Below are positions 7,713 through 9,082 of a stretch of 9,082 bases of DNA, in pieces (within the stretch, counting starts at the first letter, position 1; the number at the start of each line of letters is the position of its first letter). Origin of the DNA: JAHWKS01 sp964458385 (GTDB taxonomy: Bacteria > Planctomycetota > Planctomycetia > Pirellulales > Pirellulaceae); assembly GCA_964458385.1 (NCBI GenBank), contig CAYWIS010000236.1, positions 1 through 9,082 on the forward strand. The letters run 5' to 3'. The notes under the pieces are model-generated. The model did not search any database, was not told the DNA's origin, and worked only from the letters and a program-made list of their open reading frames with translations. A program made the translations under genes and the position numbers.

Positions 7713-7871
7713 GCGTGCGATTCCCTTTCCACCTGGCGTGCGGAACAATGAGAAGATAATTATTCCCGTTTACGAACTATGTCTCAACCACTGCCGGCGT
7801 GTTCCCGGCTCGATGTACGAGTTTGGAAATCGTAAAACTAACGGCGAAGTAACTTTCTTGTCGCAAGGGGA
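7713..7871. other. Divergent intergenic region between the protease and hpt genes
   Basis: This 159-base spacer serves two genes transcribed away from each other. It holds the protease ribosome site (AAGGGA, minus strand, 7727-7722), the protease promoter candidate, and an 8-base AT palindrome (ATAATTAT, 7756-7763) that overlaps its -10 box. On the hpt side no convincing paired -35/-10 was found; TTGGAA (7823-7828) and TAAAAC (7833-7838) are too close together to act as one promoter. No riboswitch or hairpin array was recognised. Confidence 0.6.
7759..7787 (-). promoter_or_regulatory. Sigma-70-like promoter for the M50 protease gene
   Basis: On the minus strand, TTGAGA (7787-7782; 5 of 6 to the -35 consensus) is followed by a 17-base spacer and AATAAT (7764-7759; 5 of 6 to the -10 consensus). 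Transcription would start near 7752, leaving a leader of about 40 bases before ATG 7712. The call rests on consensus matching only; bacteria of this type may not use exact sigma-70 boxes. Confidence 0.5.
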
Positions 7872-8408
7872 ATGCAGGTTGTGCGGGTATTGATCGATGA
7901 AGAGCAGGTTGGCCAAGGCGTTCGGCGTATGGCGCAGTTTATCACGGCACAACACGGCGATCGGCCACTAACGGTCTTGGGGGTTATGACGGGTAGCGTG
8001 GTGTTGCTGGCCGATCTTATTCGCCTGCTAGAAATGCCGCTGCGTGTGGGGGTGATCCAAGCGAGCAGTTATCGCGGAGGCACGCAGCGCGGGGAGTTGA
8101 CTATCCATGATGAACTGATGCCGACCATTACCGGATGTGATGTGCTCGTTCTGGACGACATCTTCGACACGGGGCATACCTTAGCGGCGATTGTACGGCG
8201 ATTGGAGATGTTGGGCGCCGCCTCGATTCGTACCGCGGTTCTGCTCAGGAAAGAGGGAACGCAAGTCGTGGCGATGGAGCCGGACTTCGCCGCATTCGAT
8301 ATTCCGGATGAATTTGTCGTTGGTTACGGGTTGGACTATCAAGACGCTTACCGCAACTTGCCGTACATTGCCGTGTTGGAGTCTGACGATTTGCATCACG
8401 CCAAGTAA
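7872..8408 (+). CDS. hpt: Hypoxanthine phosphoribosyltransferase
   Basis: A type I phosphoribosyltransferase of up to 178 residues, the usual bacterial HPRT length. It salvages hypoxanthine (often guanine too) with PRPP to form IMP/GMP in the cytoplasm. The PRPP-binding loop VLVLDDIFDTGHT (91-103) carries the paired acidic residues D95-D96. SSYRGGT (65-71) corresponds to the flexible catalytic loop region. K127 in LLRKEGT fits the purine-contacting lysine, and IPDEFVVGYGLDYQDAYRNLPYI (144-166) is the family C-terminal signature. The family's L-K-G pyrophosphate loop reads MTGS (39-42). Start choice is open: ATG 7872 has AAGGGG (7865-7870) only 1 base away, whereas GTG 7881 lies 10 bases after it and gives MRVLIDEEQV, closer to typical N-termini. 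It is followed 8 bases later by a glycosyltransferase gene, probably in the same transcript. Confidence 0.95.
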   Translation: MQVVRVLIDEEQVGQGVRRMAQFITAQHGDRPLTVLGVMTGSVVLLADLIRLLEMPLRVGVIQASSYRGGTQRGELTIHDELMPTITGCDVLVLDDIFDTGHTLAAIVRRLEMLGAASIRTAVLLRKEGTQVVAMEPDFAAFDIPDEFVVGYGLDYQDAYRNLPYIAVLESDDLHHAK

Positions 8409-8410
8409 GG
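8407..8410 (+). promoter_or_regulatory. Ribosome binding site selecting the glycosyltransferase start
   Basis: AAGG, overlapping the hpt stop codon, lies 6 bases before ATG 8417. A nearer ATG at 8412 is only 1 base away and runs into a stop after 19 codons, so the site and the reading frame together pick 8417. Confidence 0.6.
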
Positions 8411-8416
8411 CATGGT

Positions 8417-9082
8417 ATGCGGTTGCTCGTGGTCGCGCGGAGGTATTGGCCCCTCGTGGGAGGCGCAGTGACGGCGCTATCTAGCCTCGTTCATGCGTTG
8501 CAGCAAGAAGGCGCTAGGGCTACGGTTGTCACGGCTCAATGGGACCGGAATTGGCCTTACGTCATTGAGCATCGAGGGGCGCGTGTCGTTCGACTTCCGT
8601 ACTCGGCCGAACGTCCTTGGGCCGAGTGGCGTTACGGGACGCGTCTGGCCCATTACGTGCGGCGGAATGCGCGCGAGTTCGATTTAGCGCTGGTGGCGTC
8701 ACTTCGCTATGATGCAGCTTCTGTGTTGAGCTCCTTGGTAGGATCTCGCGTTCCTGTCATCTTGACGTCGCTGGGAGACTCTTTGAGCGGCGAATTGCGC
8801 TGGCAGGTGGAAACTCGCCCGGGTCGCCATGTGCGACGCCAATGCCTCAGTGCTACCGCGTATATTGCAGGTAATCATTCCCTTGGCGATGCCTTCCGCC
8901 AATGCGGCTACCCCTCAAATCGCATTCACATTATTCCACCTGGCGTGGCGATCCCTCCCCCGCGAACTGAGAAACGTCGGGTCGCCGCGCGGCGACTGGT
9001 GGGGGCTATTCATACTGACCTGGCTCTCGATGACGAGGCGCCGCGGGCGGGCTCTGTGGGGCGCCGGGCGGCCGGTCGTGGG
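8417..9082 (+). CDS. Glycosyltransferase family 4 protein, 3'-truncated by window end
   Basis: An open frame of 222 codons without a stop runs off the window. The N-terminus MRLLVVARRYWPLVGGA (1-17) is the nucleotide-sugar GT-B Rossmann start with its glycine-rich loop; the next stretch VTALSSLVHALQQEGARATV resembles the first helix and second strand of GT4 enzymes. HSLGDAFRQCGYPSNRIHII followed by PPGV (about 155-180) corresponds to the inter-domain segment usually written I-P-N-G-V. GT4 proteins are usually about 380 residues, so roughly the N-terminal acceptor-binding domain and the first turn of the donor domain are present; the catalytic E-x7-E motif would be beyond the window. It would transfer an activated sugar to a lipid or polysaccharide acceptor at the inner face of the membrane; the actual substrate is unknown. 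The last about 45 bases are very GC-rich, and the protein there departs from the usual ALYVGRL pattern. Confidence 0.85.
   Translation, partial: MRLLVVARRYWPLVGGAVTALSSLVHALQQEGARATVVTAQWDRNWPYVIEHRGARVVRLPYSAERPWAEWRYGTRLAHYVRRNAREFDLALVASLRYDAASVLSSLVGSRVPVILTSLGDSLSGELRWQVETRPGRHVRRQCLSATAYIAGNHSLGDAFRQCGYPSNRIHIIPPGVAIPPPRTEKRRVAARRLVGAIHTDLALDDEAPRAGSVGRRAAGRG

Noticed and set aside
7711..7893. 60-codon plus-strand open frame across the divergent spacer
   Set aside because: It overlaps the starts of both flanking genes and has no ribosome site or recognisable features.
8493..8687. 64-codon plus-strand open frame
   Set aside because: It is in another frame inside the glycosyltransferase, whose own frame shows clear GT4 features from 8417.

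Overview
The window is a gene-dense, moderately GC-rich piece of a bacterial draft assembly; a 10-base run of N marks a scaffold gap. Gene content and protein style suggest a member of the Planctomycetota: response regulators fused to a Spo/Rsb-type ATPase domain, a topoisomerase III with C-terminal zinc repeats, an HPRT with a characteristic SSYRGGT stretch, and a GT4 glycosyltransferase with a YWPLVGGA start. This placement is inferred from family resemblance recalled from memory, not from a search.

Bases 1-6558 read as one plus-strand transcription unit of four tightly packed genes. First is a BarA/GacS-like hybrid histidine kinase (HisKA tail, HATPase, REC, REC, HPt), cut at its 5' end just after the phospho-accepting His. 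After 34 bases come two tandem paralogues, each a REC domain followed by an anti-sigma-type (RsbW/SpoIIAB-like) ATPase domain, only 2 bases apart. The second overlaps by an ATGA junction the start of a DNA topoisomerase III gene (topB). The topB gene carries the N-gap, so its reading frame appears to break there, but the two halves belong to one protein. The simplest model is that the hybrid kinase passes phosphate along its REC and HPt domains to the two REC-ATPase proteins, whose output would be a partner-switching kinase or binding activity. Why a topoisomerase is coupled to them is not known.

Bases 6559-6614 are a short convergent spacer with two interlocking inverted repeats. A minus-strand gene (6615-7712) follows: an intramembrane M50/site-2-type metalloprotease with a C-terminal CBS pair. 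The divergent spacer 7713-7871 holds a good sigma-70-like promoter for the protease.

Bases 7872-9082 hold a second plus-strand unit: hypoxanthine phosphoribosyltransferase (hpt), then, 8 bases later, the first 222 codons of a family 4 glycosyltransferase that runs off the window end. No RNA genes, CRISPR arrays, insertion sequences or origins were seen, and there is no gene-free stretch longer than about 160 bases.
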